Positions 43,623-53,589 of a stretch of DNA of 64,000 nucleotides are shown here, piece by piece. Within the stretch, counting starts at the first letter, position 1; each line of letters begins with the position of its first letter. This stretch comes from Aggregatilinea lenta (lineage in GTDB: Bacteria > Chloroflexota > Anaerolineae > Aggregatilineales > Aggregatilineaceae). A program made the translations under genes and the position numbers. Location: contig NZ_BFCB01000002.1 of the NCBI RefSeq assembly GCF_003569045.1, forward strand, positions 310,001 through 374,000, written 5' to 3'. The notes under the pieces are model-generated. The model was not told the DNA's origin, did no database searches, and saw nothing but the letters and a program-made list of their open reading frames with translations.

Positions 43623-45344
43623 TCATTGGTTCCAGCCGTCGAACGTGCGGCAGTCGCCCGCACCGCCGTAACAGGCGGTCGGCAGCGGATCGCCGTTTTC
43701 GTCGAGGCGGTTCGCGTTGATGTCGTTCAGGTTCACCTGATCGGACGAGGATACCGTCACGCAGTCGATCGCGGTCAGCTCGTTGATCGGCGCGCGGCGC
43801 TGGTACATCGCCGTCTCCGGGTTGAAGTAGTTGTACGTCAGGCGGCTGGCTTCTTCGAGCAGCACCCAACTGTCGATCGTCGGCAGGTTGTTGCCGTCCA
43901 GGTCGCGCTCCCACGTGTACATCACAAAGATGTACGGGCCGTTCGGCGCATAGACGATGCCCGCATCGCCGGTCGTCTCCGTGCCCCAGCCGTTCTTGTG
44001 CGCGATGCGCGTGCCCAGCGGGATGCCCAGCTCCATCAGGCGGTCGATGCGGTTGCCGCTCATGACCTCGATCATCTGGCTGCATTCCTGCTGCGTGTAC
44101 GCGTCGGGATAGACCGCCTTCAGGCCGCTGCCATACTCCGCGCAGTCGTAGATTTCGCTCAAGAGCAGCCCCATATCCTCAGCGGTCGTCTCCGCGTACG
44201 GATCGGGGTTGGCGTCAAATTCCTCGTTGGCGGGCGTGTCGGGACGGCACACCGCCGCCTCGAACTGCAGCCGCTCCTCGCCCACGTACAGCGGCGCGCT
44301 GATGAAGGTGTGCTCCGCGCCGAGATCCTGCGCCGTGCACGAGACCTGATTCAGCCCCTCGCGCAGCATCGCTTCTTCGTTGGTTCCCGTGCCGGTCACC
44401 TGCATCAGGAAGTTGGACGCCGAGTTATTGCTGCACAGGATCGACTCGGTGAGCAGATACGCGACGTCCGGCTCGCTTTCGACCAGCAGCTTGTCGCGGA
44501 ACAGGTTGACCATGATCGGGATCTTGATCGTGCTGACCGCGCTGTACGCGATGTCCGGCTGGATGACGACCTCTTCGCCAGTCGATATGTTCAGGATATA
44601 GACCGAGGCCAGCGTGTCCGCGCCGTTGTACTGGAACCCGCGCGACTGGAACAGCGTCAGCAGCGCGTCGCGCAGCGAGTTGATGTCCTGGCGCGGCGCG
44701 TCGATCTGGACCATCGGCAGGATCACCTTGCGGGCCTGCGTCTCCGGCTGCTGGAGCGCCGCCTCGATCAGCGGGAGGGCGGCGTCCACATCCAGGCGGC
44801 TGCTCGCCACCGACAGGCGGAAGGTCAGCGTGTTGACGTCGAACCCACCGCCCTCGGCCAGCGGCTGGTCATAGCGCGCGGCCAGCGCCTCCAGGTACTC
44901 GCGCAGATCGCCTTCTTCCAGCGTCACGTCGAGCGGCACGGTGATCGCGCCGACGGGCCGCCGCCACAGGTAGTTCCAGAAGCCCAACCAGAAGTTCTTC
45001 TGGCGGCTGCTCTGCGACCGCACGGAGCCAAGCATCGCGTCGCTGTTGGTGCGAAAGCCCACCGCCTGCGGATCGAGGTAAATCGTGCTGCCGTTGTAGA
45101 CCAGCTCGACCGGCTGGTTCATGTAGACCGCTTCCCAGCGTGCCTGCGCCTGTGCTTCTTCCAGCCCACCGACCGGAACCCCCGCCACCGTGACATCCGG
45201 CTGGAGCGATTCCTGGGTATTGCTGTACTGCACCAGCTCGATCATGCTTACCACGATCGCCGCCAGCAGCAGCAGGGCCGAGAAGATTTCCAGCACCGGC
45301 AGCTGCAGCCTGCGCCGGTCCTCGCGCAAATGTCCGTATTCCAC
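43623..45344 (-). CDS. Membrane-anchored class-A beta-lactamase-like serine hydrolase with PG-binding domain
   Basis: A 573-residue protein. The N-terminal membrane anchor (VLEIFSALLLLAAIVVSMIE) is followed by a putative peptidoglycan-binding-4-like region (about 50-240, VTVAGVPVGGLEEAQAQARW). A class-A beta-lactamase-type domain (about 240-500) has SxxK in AVSTIKIPIMV, SxN in CSNNSASNF, and HKNGWGTE in place of the KTG motif. The K-N-G variant and anchor suggest a cell-wall transpeptidase/carboxypeptidase-like or structural protein rather than an antibiotic-resistance enzyme. It is the first gene leftward from a gap shared with the NUDIX gene. Confidence 0.82.
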   Translation of the reverse strand: MEYGHLREDRRRLQLPVLEIFSALLLLAAIVVSMIELVQYSNTQESLQPDVTVAGVPVGGLEEAQAQARWEAVYMNQPVELVYNGSTIYLDPQAVGFRTNSDAMLGSVRSQSSRQKNFWLGFWNYLWRRPVGAITVPLDVTLEEGDLREYLEALAARYDQPLAEGGGFDVNTLTFRLSVASSRLDVDAALPLIEAALQQPETQARKVILPMVQIDAPRQDINSLRDALLTLFQSRGFQYNGADTLASVYILNISTGEEVVIQPDIAYSAVSTIKIPIMVNLFRDKLLVESEPDVAYLLTESILCSNNSASNFLMQVTGTGTNEEAMLREGLNQVSCTAQDLGAEHTFISAPLYVGEERLQFEAAVCRPDTPANEEFDANPDPYAETTAEDMGLLLSEIYDCAEYGSGLKAVYPDAYTQQECSQMIEVMSGNRIDRLMELGIPLGTRIAHKNGWGTETTGDAGIVYAPNGPYIFVMYTWERDLDGNNLPTIDSWVLLEEASRLTYNYFNPETAMYQRRAPINELTAIDCVTVSSSDQVNLNDINANRLDENGDPLPTACYGGAGDCRTFDGWNQ

Positions 45345-45406
45345 CTAAACCTCCCTGGCCGGGCGCGCCATCCCGGCGTGATTCGCTGGTGTGTTGGTAA
45401 GCTTGT

Positions 45407-45931
45407 TTATAGTTCCGGGCCATCCAGCGCCGCACGCAGCGCCAGCGCCTGGAATTCGATCATCGGCGGCACGGCGTCGATGGGCGTCCAACGCGCGGCG
45501 AGCAGCTCGCCGCTCAGCCGGATCGCCTGCCCGTCGCCATCCAGCACGCACAGGTACGCCACGTCCATGTGATGGGGCATGCCCGGCGCACGCTGCACCA
45601 GCAGCGGTCGCACCGCGCGCACGCGCAGCCCGGTTTCCTCGCGGAACTCCCGCGCCACGCCTACCGCCGGATCTTCGCGCCGTCCCAGCCAGCCGCCCGG
45701 CAGTCCCCACGGGTGCACGGCGTGGAATACGTGCTCCACCAGCAGCACGCGCTCGCCGGATGCGTCGAGCAGCACGCCGACCGCCCCAATCGTGAAGCGC
45801 GGCTGCGCGAGTTGGTAGATCCGCTGGACCGCATACGCCGCCCACGGGAAGCGCTGCAGCGCGCGCGCCAACCTGCGCCGGGGTCCGGTGTGGGGCGCTG
45901 CGCCGTCCGCTGCCGTCATCTCGGCGTCCAT
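45407..45931 (-). CDS. NUDIX hydrolase
   Basis: A 174-residue protein with the NUDIX box GGWLGRREDPAVGVAREFRE followed by ETGLRV, fitting GX5EX7REUXEEXGU. Upstream is RFTIGAVGVLLDASGERVLL and downstream VQRAPGMPHHMDVAYLCVL. Such enzymes hydrolyse nucleoside diphosphates linked to another moiety, often damaged nucleotides or sugars. GGAAG lies 7 bp before the ATG at 45931. The substrate cannot be assigned. Confidence 0.92.
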   Translation of the reverse strand: MDAEMTAADGAAPHTGPRRRLARALQRFPWAAYAVQRIYQLAQPRFTIGAVGVLLDASGERVLLVEHVFHAVHPWGLPGGWLGRREDPAVGVAREFREETGLRVRAVRPLLVQRAPGMPHHMDVAYLCVLDGDGQAIRLSGELLAARWTPIDAVPPMIEFQALALRAALDGPEL

Positions 45932-46152
45932 GTCTGACTTCCTGCTTCCTCACGTCGTGCCGGTAAAGGACAAGAGGCCAACTGCGCCCTGGTCCGGCGG
46001 CATGGCCCCCTCGTTTACTGATCCTGTGGATGCAAGCTCGCGGCAAGTGTACCGCCGCCCTGCGGCAAAGTCCAAATCCACCCCGGCGGGCACGCGCCGG
46101 CAAGCCGGAGCAGTACAGGCAGGTTTCCCGGCGCGCACCCGATTTGTAATCG

Positions 46153-46161
46153 TGTTATACT
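46153..46161 (+). promoter_or_regulatory. Extended -10 promoter of the kinase-like gene
   Basis: TGT followed by TATACT (46156-46161) gives an extended -10; no clear -35. The predicted start near 46168 is about 37 nt before the ATG at 46205. Confidence 0.4.
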
Positions 46162-46204
46162 ACACAAGCGCAAAGATCGGAATGCAGTATGGACGAGGAT
46201 CTGC

Positions 46205-49200
46205 ATGGACTCCGCCCCCGAATTTCTAGACCTTTTCACCGAGTCAACAGGCGAGCTGCTCTACTTTCTGGTCGTGATTATGATCGGGCAGGCGGCCCTG
46301 CTGATGGCCCTCAGCCAACGCCTGCGCAGCAAGTCGGAGACGGCGGCGGGGCACTACGCCATCCTGCTGACCGGGGTCGTCCTGGCCTGGATCACGCTCA
46401 TGGGCGGCGCGTTGTATGCGCTGGTCACCGACACGCCCGCCGACGCGATTTTGCCGCCGCTGGAACGCGCGAACAATGCGCTGGTCGTGGTACTGGCGGG
46501 CGCGGCGCTGCTGGCCGCCGACAGCCACCAATCGGAGCGCGGATTCTGGCGTGTGGTCGGGCTGCTGAGTCTGCTGATCGTCGCGGTCGGCGCGGCCACG
46601 GTCGTGCAGTGGCATCCGCTGGCCGAAGCGGAAGAGTTTAACCGCCACAGCCTGGGACTGGCCTGGACCGCCGGGACGATGGCGCTGCTGGTCATCGAGC
46701 TGGCGCTGCTGTTCACGCGCTTCCGCCTCACCGCTGACCTGCCGCTCAAGGCGCTGTTCTTCCTGGCGCTGCTGGCCGGTTATGGCTATACCACGCTGCT
46801 CATGGCGGGCGACAACCTCGAAGGCGACACCGCCGGGTCGCTGCGGCTGGCGTTCATCGTCGCCATGCCGATGCTGGTCACGGTCGTATATCGCCTCGTA
46901 GTCGACCGCCTGACGATGGTGATCGACGAGATCTCCGAGTACGCCGACGCCGTGTCGCGCCCGCAGGCTGCGATCCATCCCGGCGCGGCGGCGATGGTCC
47001 CACCCGTGCCCGCCACCGTGTCCACCAGCGAATCGATGGCACTGCTCAAGGCGATGGGCCTCATGCTGGAGCGTGAAGAGCCCGACAGCATCCCGCGCCA
47101 GATCGTCGTGGCGGTCGCCTCGGTGCTCAAGGCCGACATCGCCGCGCTGGTCTCCAACGAAGACGACAGTTGGGCGGACATCATCGCCGCCTACGACAAC
47201 ATCCAGCAGCGCCACATCCCCGGATTGGCGCTCAACCTGGAAGAACAACCCACGGTGGTCAAGGCCATCAAAGAGAAGATGCAAATCCCGCTCTACCCGG
47301 ACCGCAATCTGGACGAGCTGGTGGACCTCTTCACGCGCCTGGACATCAATCAAGTCGGCCCGGCCTATATCCAGCCCCTGACGCGCAGCGGACAGGTGAT
47401 CGGCGTGCTGATCGTCGCCTTGCCTTACACCAACCGCGACCTGACCGGCACCGAGCACAGCCTGCTCGAAGGCCTGGCGCCGATCGCCGCGCGGCTGCTG
47501 CTGCTCAGCCGGGCCGCGCACCGCACCCGCTTCGAGGCGGAGGACCGCGCGATTCAGGCTATCGTCGAGGGCGCGTCGCCGGACGAGATCGACCAGGAGA
47601 GCGTGCTGGCCGCGCGTCACGAGATGCAGTCGAGCCTGGAACTCGCCCAGGAACAGATCGCCGAACTCAGCCGCCTCGTGCGCGACCTGCAGGTCGAGCT
47701 GGACTACGAGCGCAGCCGCATGGCGCAACTGCTTGAAGACGGCGACGAGGCGCTGACCATTTCGCAGCGCATCGAGGTCCTGTCGAAGGAGCGCCAGCAG
47801 TTGGCTGCCGAGCGCGAGCTGCTCTCGCAGGCCCTGCAAGAAGCGCAGGCCAGCCTCGCCAGCGCCACCGCCGAAGACGACGCGGACGTGTACGGCACGA
47901 TGATCGAGTCGCTGCGGCACGAACGCGACGAGCTTCAGGTGCAGAAGGTCAAGCTGGAACGCCAGCTTGAGGATATTCGCCACGCGCGCGAAACGGCAGT
48001 GCCGTCCGCGCTCAAGGACATGCTCGAAGAACTGGGCCAGGAGAAGGCGCGCCTCTCCGACGAGCGCGACCAGATGCGCGGCGAATTGGACGACGTCTAC
48101 CGCCAGTTGGAAGCGCTCGGCATCGAAGGCGGCCCGCTGGCGCTGGCCAAGACGCTCGGCTATCTGACCGAGGAACGGCAGTTCTACAAGGCCCGCTCCG
48201 AAAAAGTGGCACAGGAGCGCGATCTGCTGGTGGCCGAGCGCCAGAAGCTCAGCGACCAGTTGGAGCGCGAAGCCGAGCGCGAAGCCAAGATCGTCGCGCT
48301 GGAAGCCGAGCTGCGTCGCCTCGCCACCGACCGCGAAGCGCTGCAAAAACATCGTGACGCCGCCCGCACCGAGCGCGACGAGCTGCTTAAAGCACGCGAA
48401 ACGTGGCTGGCGAACCGCACCCGTCTGCTCGGCGAACTCAGCGGGCTTCAGGCCGAAATGGACGAGATCGTCTCGCTGCGCGACCGCGCCGCCACCGACC
48501 GGCAGCAACTCGCCAGCGACCGCAGCCGCCTCGAAGCCGAGCGCGATCGTCTGCTGGCCGAGCGCACCGCACTGCAAACCGAGCGCGACCAGTTGATGGC
48601 GCGCATTGAGGGCAACCGCGACCTGCTGGAACAGCTCGGTGCGGATGGCGTGGGCCAGCTCAAAACCATGATCGACGACCTGACGCACGAGCGCGAAGCG
48701 CTGAAGGCCCAGCTTGAACAGGTCGAGCAGCAGCTAGAGGCCGCCGACCGCGCGCCGCGCGCGCCGAGCGGATCGTCCACGCAGCTCACCAAGCCGATCG
48801 CGCCGGAAAATGCCGACGTCATGCTCTCGCTGGCGCAGGAGCTGCGCACGCCGATGAGTTCGATCATGGGCTATACCGATCTGCTGCTAGCCGAATCGGT
48901 TGGCATCCTCGGCGCGCTCCAGCGCGAGTTTTTGGAACGCGTGCAGGCCAACATCAAGCGCCTCAACGCACTGATCCAGGATCTGGTCAGCATCACCGCG
49001 CTTGACTCGGAGGATTTCAAGCTCCAGCCTGCCACGATCGACATGATGACCGTGATCGAGGACGCGATCACCAACGCCGGAGCGCAGTTCCGCGAGAAGA
49101 ATATTACGCTCTACCTCGATCTGGCCGACGAGCTGCCCCCCCTGCGCGCCGACCACGACGCGATGGAACAGGTCGCGGCGCAGCTGCTCTCCAACGCCTA

Positions 49201-49564
49201 CCTCGCCACCCCACCGGACAGCGAAATTACCATCACGGCGCGCTATGAGCAGGGCTTCGTCCCGCCGCTCAGCTCGGATATGGCCCCTGCGCCGGGGGCG
49301 GTGGACGGCATTTACGTCGCGGTGACGGACCAGGGCGGCGGCGTGCCGGTCGACGAGCAGCGCCGCGTCTTCCGGCGGCTCTATCGCGCGGACCACCCGC
49401 TGATCCAGGGCCTGGGCGACACGGGCGTCGGCCTGTCGATCGCCAAGGCGCTGGTCGAGGCGCACGGCGGCACGATCTGGTTCGAGAGCCAACCGGGCCA
49501 GGGCAGCACCTTCCAATTTATTATCCCCCTGTCGCCCGATGCCGTGGCGACGAAGGAGGCATGA
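46205..49564 (+). CDS. Histidine-kinase-like membrane protein with long coiled coil, lacking the phospho-acceptor histidine
   Basis: A 1119-residue protein. About seven N-terminal membrane helices (to residue 245) are followed by a GAF-like domain (about 280-440), a very long coiled coil (about 465-850, rich in ERDQL/AERE heptads), a HisKA-like dimerisation region (871-940) and an HATPase with VTDQGGGVPVDEQRRVF and TGVGLSIAKALVEAHGG (to about 1112). In the H-box the sequence is SLAQELRTPMSSIMGY: residue 878 is glutamine (CAG 48836-48838) where kinases have histidine. It may be a pseudokinase or scaffold. It is followed after 3 bp by a LysM protein gene, so they are co-expressed. Confidence 0.88.
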   Translation: MDSAPEFLDLFTESTGELLYFLVVIMIGQAALLMALSQRLRSKSETAAGHYAILLTGVVLAWITLMGGALYALVTDTPADAILPPLERANNALVVVLAGAALLAADSHQSERGFWRVVGLLSLLIVAVGAATVVQWHPLAEAEEFNRHSLGLAWTAGTMALLVIELALLFTRFRLTADLPLKALFFLALLAGYGYTTLLMAGDNLEGDTAGSLRLAFIVAMPMLVTVVYRLVVDRLTMVIDEISEYADAVSRPQAAIHPGAAAMVPPVPATVSTSESMALLKAMGLMLEREEPDSIPRQIVVAVASVLKADIAALVSNEDDSWADIIAAYDNIQQRHIPGLALNLEEQPTVVKAIKEKMQIPLYPDRNLDELVDLFTRLDINQVGPAYIQPLTRSGQVIGVLIVALPYTNRDLTGTEHSLLEGLAPIAARLLLLSRAAHRTRFEAEDRAIQAIVEGASPDEIDQESVLAARHEMQSSLELAQEQIAELSRLVRDLQVELDYERSRMAQLLEDGDEALTISQRIEVLSKERQQLAAERELLSQALQEAQASLASATAEDDADVYGTMIESLRHERDELQVQKVKLERQLEDIRHARETAVPSALKDMLEELGQEKARLSDERDQMRGELDDVYRQLEALGIEGGPLALAKTLGYLTEERQFYKARSEKVAQERDLLVAERQKLSDQLEREAEREAKIVALEAELRRLATDREALQKHRDAARTERDELLKARETWLANRTRLLGELSGLQAEMDEIVSLRDRAATDRQQLASDRSRLEAERDRLLAERTALQTERDQLMARIEGNRDLLEQLGADGVGQLKTMIDDLTHEREALKAQLEQVEQQLEAADRAPRAPSGSSTQLTKPIAPENADVMLSLAQELRTPMSSIMGYTDLLLAESVGILGALQREFLERVQANIKRLNALIQDLVSITALDSEDFKLQPATIDMMTVIEDAITNAGAQFREKNITLYLDLADELPPLRADHDAMEQVAAQLLSNAYLATPPDSEITITARYEQGFVPPLSSDMAPAPGAVDGIYVAVTDQGGGVPVDEQRRVFRRLYRADHPLIQGLGDTGVGLSIAKALVEAHGGTIWFESQPGQGSTFQFIIPLSPDAVATKEA

Positions 49565-49567
49565 TTC

Positions 49568-51601
49568 ATGCAGCGCCGCCGGGACCGAGGCAGTGAACTG
49601 GTCGTCGCGATTGCCGCCATTGGAACGCTGGCGCTGGCGCTGACGTTCGGCGTCATCCTGACGTTGAGCAGCAGCAGCGACGATGACGAGAACAGCACGG
49701 CGACCGCCGTCGTGGAGCAGATCGGCGGGGGCGTAACGCCCACCGTCGCGCTGACCGAAGCCGCAACCGAGATCGCGACTGAGATCGCCACCGAAATCGC
49801 CACCGAGGAACCGAGCGCCACGCCGCGTCCGACCCGCACAGCGACCGCAGTTCCGACGGACACAGCCGCCCCCACAGCCACACGCACGCCGCAGCCGAGC
49901 GACACCGCCCTGGCCGACACCGACACGCCCGAACCAACCGATACTAACGCGCCGCAGCCAACCGAAGCGCTCGCCGTGGTCGTGACCGAGGAGCCAACCG
50001 CCGTCGCGCTGGCGATCACTGCCACACCGGAGCCGAGCGACACGCCGCGTCCGACTGCGACCGACACTGCCACGATTACGCCGTCGCCCACCGCAACGGA
50101 CACGGATACTCCGGAACCGACAGTGACGCTGACGAGGACGGCCACCGACACCGCGACGCCAGAACCGACGGTCTCACGCACGCCGTCCGATACGCCGGAG
50201 CCAACCGACACCGCCACGCCGGAGCCGAGCGACACGCCGCGTCCGACTGCAACCGCCACGGACACGATTACGCCGTCGCCCACCGCAACGGACACGGATA
50301 CTCCGGAACCAACAGTGACGTTGACGAGGACGGCCACCGACACCGCGACGCCAGAACCGACGGCCTCGCGCACGCCATCCGACACGCCGGAGCCAACCGA
50401 CACCGCCACGCCGGAGGCGAGCGACACGCCGCGTCCAACCAACACGGCGACCGCAACCGGCACGGACACGCCGGAGCCTACGGACACCGCCACGCCGCGC
50501 CCGACCGCCGTCGCGCTGGTCGCCAGCGATACGCCCACGGCTACCCGCACAATCGAGCCGTCGGATACACCGGAGCCAACCGATACGGCCACGCCGGAGC
50601 CGAGCAACACGCCGCGTCCAACCAACACGGCGTCTGCCACGGCAACGCGGACCCCGTCCGATACGCCTGTGCCAACTGAAACGGACACGCCCGAACCGAC
50701 CGATACGGCACGGCCCACTGCGACCGGCACCGCCATGCCGCGCCCGACCCTAACGCCGACCCATACACCCAGCGTGACGCCGTCTTCGACGCGGACGCCT
50801 TCGAATACGCCGGAACCCACCGCTACGGCGACGGCGACGCCCAGCCCGACCGCGACGGCCTCGCGCACGCCTTCGCGCACGCCGTCTGACACGCCGGAAC
50901 CGACCGACACCGCCACACCGCGCGACACGCTCACGCCGTCGCCGACCGGTCCCACGCCGACGTTGACCTTCACGCCTTATCCGACGCTGACGCCGAGCGC
51001 CACGCCCGTCGGCGGCGAGCAGACCAGCACGCCCGCGCCGAGCGGCTGCGTCGTACCCGAAGACTGGACGCCCTACACCATCCAGAGCGGCGACACGCTC
51101 TTCCGGCTGGCGCTGCGCTGGGGTCTGACCGTCGACGAGCTGGCCGAGGGGAACTGCATCGAGGATCGCAACAACATCACGTCCGGCCAGATCATCTACG
51201 CCCCGGCGGACAGCAACGTCACGCCGGTTCCGCTGACACCGGGCGCGCAGACCTCCGCCACGCCGACGCGCATCGAGAGCATGATCAGCTTCGACTGCGG
51301 CAACCCGGACGCGACGATCACCAACCCGGCGGCGGGCACGATCCTCAGCGGGACGGTCGCGATTTACGGCACGGCGACCGACCCGGACTTCCAGTTCTAC
51401 CGGCTCCAGGTGTCCGGTTCCGGCACGAACGACGCCGACTTCGCAACGCTGAACTCGTTCTTCCAGCCGGTGATCAACGGGCAGCTTGGCACGGTCCCGA
51501 CCGACGCCTTCGCGCCCGGCGACTACTGGCTGCGCCTGAGCGTCGTAGACAACAGCGGGCAGTACCGCCCGCAGTGCACGGTCCAGGTCCGGTTCGACTA
51601 G
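49568..51601 (+). CDS. Surface protein with Pro-Thr stalk, LysM domain and C-terminal Ig-like domain
   Basis: A 677-residue protein starting MQRRRDRGSELVVAIAAIGT. It has one N-terminal membrane helix, then about 420 residues of Thr-Pro-Asp/Glu-rich repeats (TDTATPEPTDTP type), a LysM domain (YTIQSGDTLFRLALRWGLTV, about 500-545) and a C-terminal Ig-like/FN3-like domain with IYGTATDPDFQFYRLQVSGS. It is probably anchored in the membrane and binds peptidoglycan through LysM. The stalk contains a 192-bp near-exact DNA duplication. Co-transcribed with the kinase-like gene (3-bp gap). Confidence 0.85.
   Translation: MQRRRDRGSELVVAIAAIGTLALALTFGVILTLSSSSDDDENSTATAVVEQIGGGVTPTVALTEAATEIATEIATEIATEEPSATPRPTRTATAVPTDTAAPTATRTPQPSDTALADTDTPEPTDTNAPQPTEALAVVVTEEPTAVALAITATPEPSDTPRPTATDTATITPSPTATDTDTPEPTVTLTRTATDTATPEPTVSRTPSDTPEPTDTATPEPSDTPRPTATATDTITPSPTATDTDTPEPTVTLTRTATDTATPEPTASRTPSDTPEPTDTATPEASDTPRPTNTATATGTDTPEPTDTATPRPTAVALVASDTPTATRTIEPSDTPEPTDTATPEPSNTPRPTNTASATATRTPSDTPVPTETDTPEPTDTARPTATGTAMPRPTLTPTHTPSVTPSSTRTPSNTPEPTATATATPSPTATASRTPSRTPSDTPEPTDTATPRDTLTPSPTGPTPTLTFTPYPTLTPSATPVGGEQTSTPAPSGCVVPEDWTPYTIQSGDTLFRLALRWGLTVDELAEGNCIEDRNNITSGQIIYAPADSNVTPVPLTPGAQTSATPTRIESMISFDCGNPDATITNPAAGTILSGTVAIYGTATDPDFQFYRLQVSGSGTNDADFATLNSFFQPVINGQLGTVPTDAFAPGDYWLRLSVVDNSGQYRPQCTVQVRFD
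50031..50414 (+). repeat. 192-bp tandem duplication in stalk-coding region
   Basis: Blocks starting at 50031 and 50223 (AGCCGAGCGACACGCCGCGT in both) are nearly identical for 192 bp, equal to 64 codons. Shorter repeats of the same type fill 49800-50950. Confidence 0.8.
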
Positions 51602-51631
51602 GCCAAACACCACGGCCAATCGCGATTTGTG

Positions 51632-51660
51632 GGGCGGGTCTGTGACCCGCCCTGTTTTTT
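51632..51660 (+). terminator. Rho-independent terminator after the LysM stalk protein gene
   Basis: GGGCGGGTC, loop TGT, GACCCGCCC, then TGTTTTTT; 31 bp past the stop codon. Confidence 0.85.
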
Positions 51661-52068
51661 GCGTGCGTGCGGCATGTTGATGTGTTCAGCCCCCCCATCC
51701 CCTGGCCCCTTCCCTCCGCTTGCGTGGGGAAGGGAAAAAAGAAAAGAGCCGGGCGGGTTATAACCCCGCCCACCCCGCCCTTACAAGACGCCATTACGTG
51801 GCGTTCGCCCATAAACTCGCAAGGCGGGGGACGGAGAAAACGGGCGGAGCAAGCCCCGCCCCTACGAAGCACATCGATCCGTCGCTTGTCTGTCCGTTCC
51901 GCGCCCTTGCTGAAAAATTGATCGCTGGCCGCTGACGGCGATAACCTGCCTGCCGCCCCACGCTCACCTGCCAACCGCTTGCCATTCAACCCCCGTGCGC
52001 TACACTTGGCAGGCGCAGGCGCGACGACGCGCCGCGCATCCAACATGAGCCTTAACGGAGTTTGCCCT
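51661..52068. repeat. Intergenic region with palindromic repeats
   Basis: No gene is seen in about 400 bases. A CCCCTTCCCTCCGC..GGGGAAGGG imperfect hairpin lies near 51699-51734, and the GGGCGGAGCAAGCCCCGCCC palindrome at 51842-51861. The right end contains the LCP gene leader with GGAG at 52057-52060. Confidence 0.55.
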
Positions 52069-53589
52069 ATGCGCCACGCATTCCGCTTTGCCGCGCTGCT
52101 CGGCCTGCTGATCGTCCTGGTCGGCAGCCTGTTCGCCGCGAGCCTGATCACACCCGGCGGCGCGCTGGCCGCGCTTCAGGCCACCATCCCGCCGACAAAC
52201 ACGCCGCGCGCGACGATTCCGCCGACCAATACGCCGCGCGTCGCCGCGACCGACCCGGCGACCGTCGTGCCAACGCAGCCCGCGATCCTGCCCACCCCGA
52301 CGCTGTACTATCCCGACGTGGTGACGAACAGCGAGCAGGCGACGGCTATCCCTACGGCCATGCCGCGTCTGCGCGCCGTGGACGACAACGGCAACGCCTA
52401 CAATGTGCTCAACGTGCTGCTGCTCGGCCACGACGGCGACATTGTGCCCACCGATCCCAACTTCCACACCGACACGATGATCGTCGTCTCGGTCAACCGC
52501 GACACGAACACGGTGAGCATGCTCTCACTGCCCCGCGACCTGTTCGTGTATATCCCCAACTTCGGCATGGGGCGGCTGAACCAGGCGTACGCCTACGGTG
52601 AAAGCATCGGCTGGACCGACGGCGGCTGGGGCATGCTGGCCCAGACGATCCTCTACAACTTCGGGATCGACGTACACTACTACGCCATGATCGACTTCGA
52701 GGCGTTCGAGCAGATCATCGATACCGTCGGCGGCGTGACCGTGGCCGTGGACTGCCCGATCCAGGACCAGTGGTGCACCGGCGCGGCCTGCGCGGACGGC
52801 GTGGCGGGCAATGAGACGAACGAGGACTATGAGCTGCGCACGCTGGACGTGGGCGTTTACGACATGGACGCCGACCTCGCACTGTGGTATTCGCGCAGCC
52901 GCGCCAACACGCTGGACTTCGACCGGGGCCGCCGCCAGCAGCAGATCCTGCGCGCGATCTGGGCCAGGGGCAAGGACCTGGGCATGATCGCCGAGCTGCC
53001 CAGCCTGTGGGATCAGATGACGTCCGTCGTGCAGACCAACTTCCCGCTGTCCGAAGCGCTGACGCTGGCCCCCCTGGCGCTGACGATCCAGCCCAACGAC
53101 ATCGAGAATCACTTCTTCCGCAAGGGCGCGGAGACGGTCGCGTGGCAGCCCGCATCCGGCCCCTACGCGGGCGCGTACGTGCAGCTCCCCGGCCCCAACG
53201 GCGGCATGAACCTGCTGCTGGAGGACTTCATCTCGCCGCCGACCAGCAACCGTCTGCGCCTGGAAAACCCCGGCATCCAGATCTACAACGGGACCGCCAA
53301 CGAAAACTGGGATCTCGTCGCGCAGGATCGCCTCATCTGGGAAGGCTTCGCACCCCAGGCGATGGGTCACCGCGATGGCGACTATCCGCAGACGGTCATC
53401 ATCGATCACACCGGCAGCAGCAAGGGCAGCAGCCTGAACGACCTGGTGCGCCTGCTCAACGTCGCGCCCAACAACATCCAGATGGAGCCGGACCCGAACC
53501 GCACTGTGGACTTTGAGATCATCCTCGGCAGCGACTACAACTCGTGCGTGGACCGCCAGTGGGTCGCGCCGAAGGATACCGGCAGCTAG
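52069..53589 (+). CDS. LytR-CpsA-Psr (LCP) family protein
   Basis: A 506-residue protein starting MRHAFRFAALLGLLIVLVGS, with a signal/anchor helix and a Pro-Thr linker (TIPPTNTPRATIPPTNTPRV). The LCP domain (about 110-320) has LNVLLLGHDGDIVPTDPNFH, TDTMIVVSVNRDTNTVSMLS, LPRDLFVYIP, VGGVTVAVDCPIQDQW and LWYSRSRANTLDFDRGRRQQ, including the conserved arginines and aspartates that bind pyrophosphate lipids. LCP enzymes attach glycopolymers to peptidoglycan, supporting a peptidoglycan-containing envelope. A further C-terminal domain of about 180 residues is not assigned. GGAG precedes the ATG. Confidence 0.92.
   Translation: MRHAFRFAALLGLLIVLVGSLFAASLITPGGALAALQATIPPTNTPRATIPPTNTPRVAATDPATVVPTQPAILPTPTLYYPDVVTNSEQATAIPTAMPRLRAVDDNGNAYNVLNVLLLGHDGDIVPTDPNFHTDTMIVVSVNRDTNTVSMLSLPRDLFVYIPNFGMGRLNQAYAYGESIGWTDGGWGMLAQTILYNFGIDVHYYAMIDFEAFEQIIDTVGGVTVAVDCPIQDQWCTGAACADGVAGNETNEDYELRTLDVGVYDMDADLALWYSRSRANTLDFDRGRRQQQILRAIWARGKDLGMIAELPSLWDQMTSVVQTNFPLSEALTLAPLALTIQPNDIENHFFRKGAETVAWQPASGPYAGAYVQLPGPNGGMNLLLEDFISPPTSNRLRLENPGIQIYNGTANENWDLVAQDRLIWEGFAPQAMGHRDGDYPQTVIIDHTGSSKGSSLNDLVRLLNVAPNNIQMEPDPNRTVDFEIILGSDYNSCVDRQWVAPKDTGS

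Noticed and set aside
43623-45344. Antibiotic-resistance beta-lactamase
   Set aside because: Membrane anchor, large N-terminal PG-binding-like region and KNG in place of KTG make a cell-wall role more likely than a resistance enzyme.
46244-48688. An 814-codon minus-strand open frame opposite the kinase-like gene
   Set aside because: Low-complexity mirror of the coiled-coil coding sequence; the + strand encodes the recognisable GAF, HisKA-like and HATPase regions.
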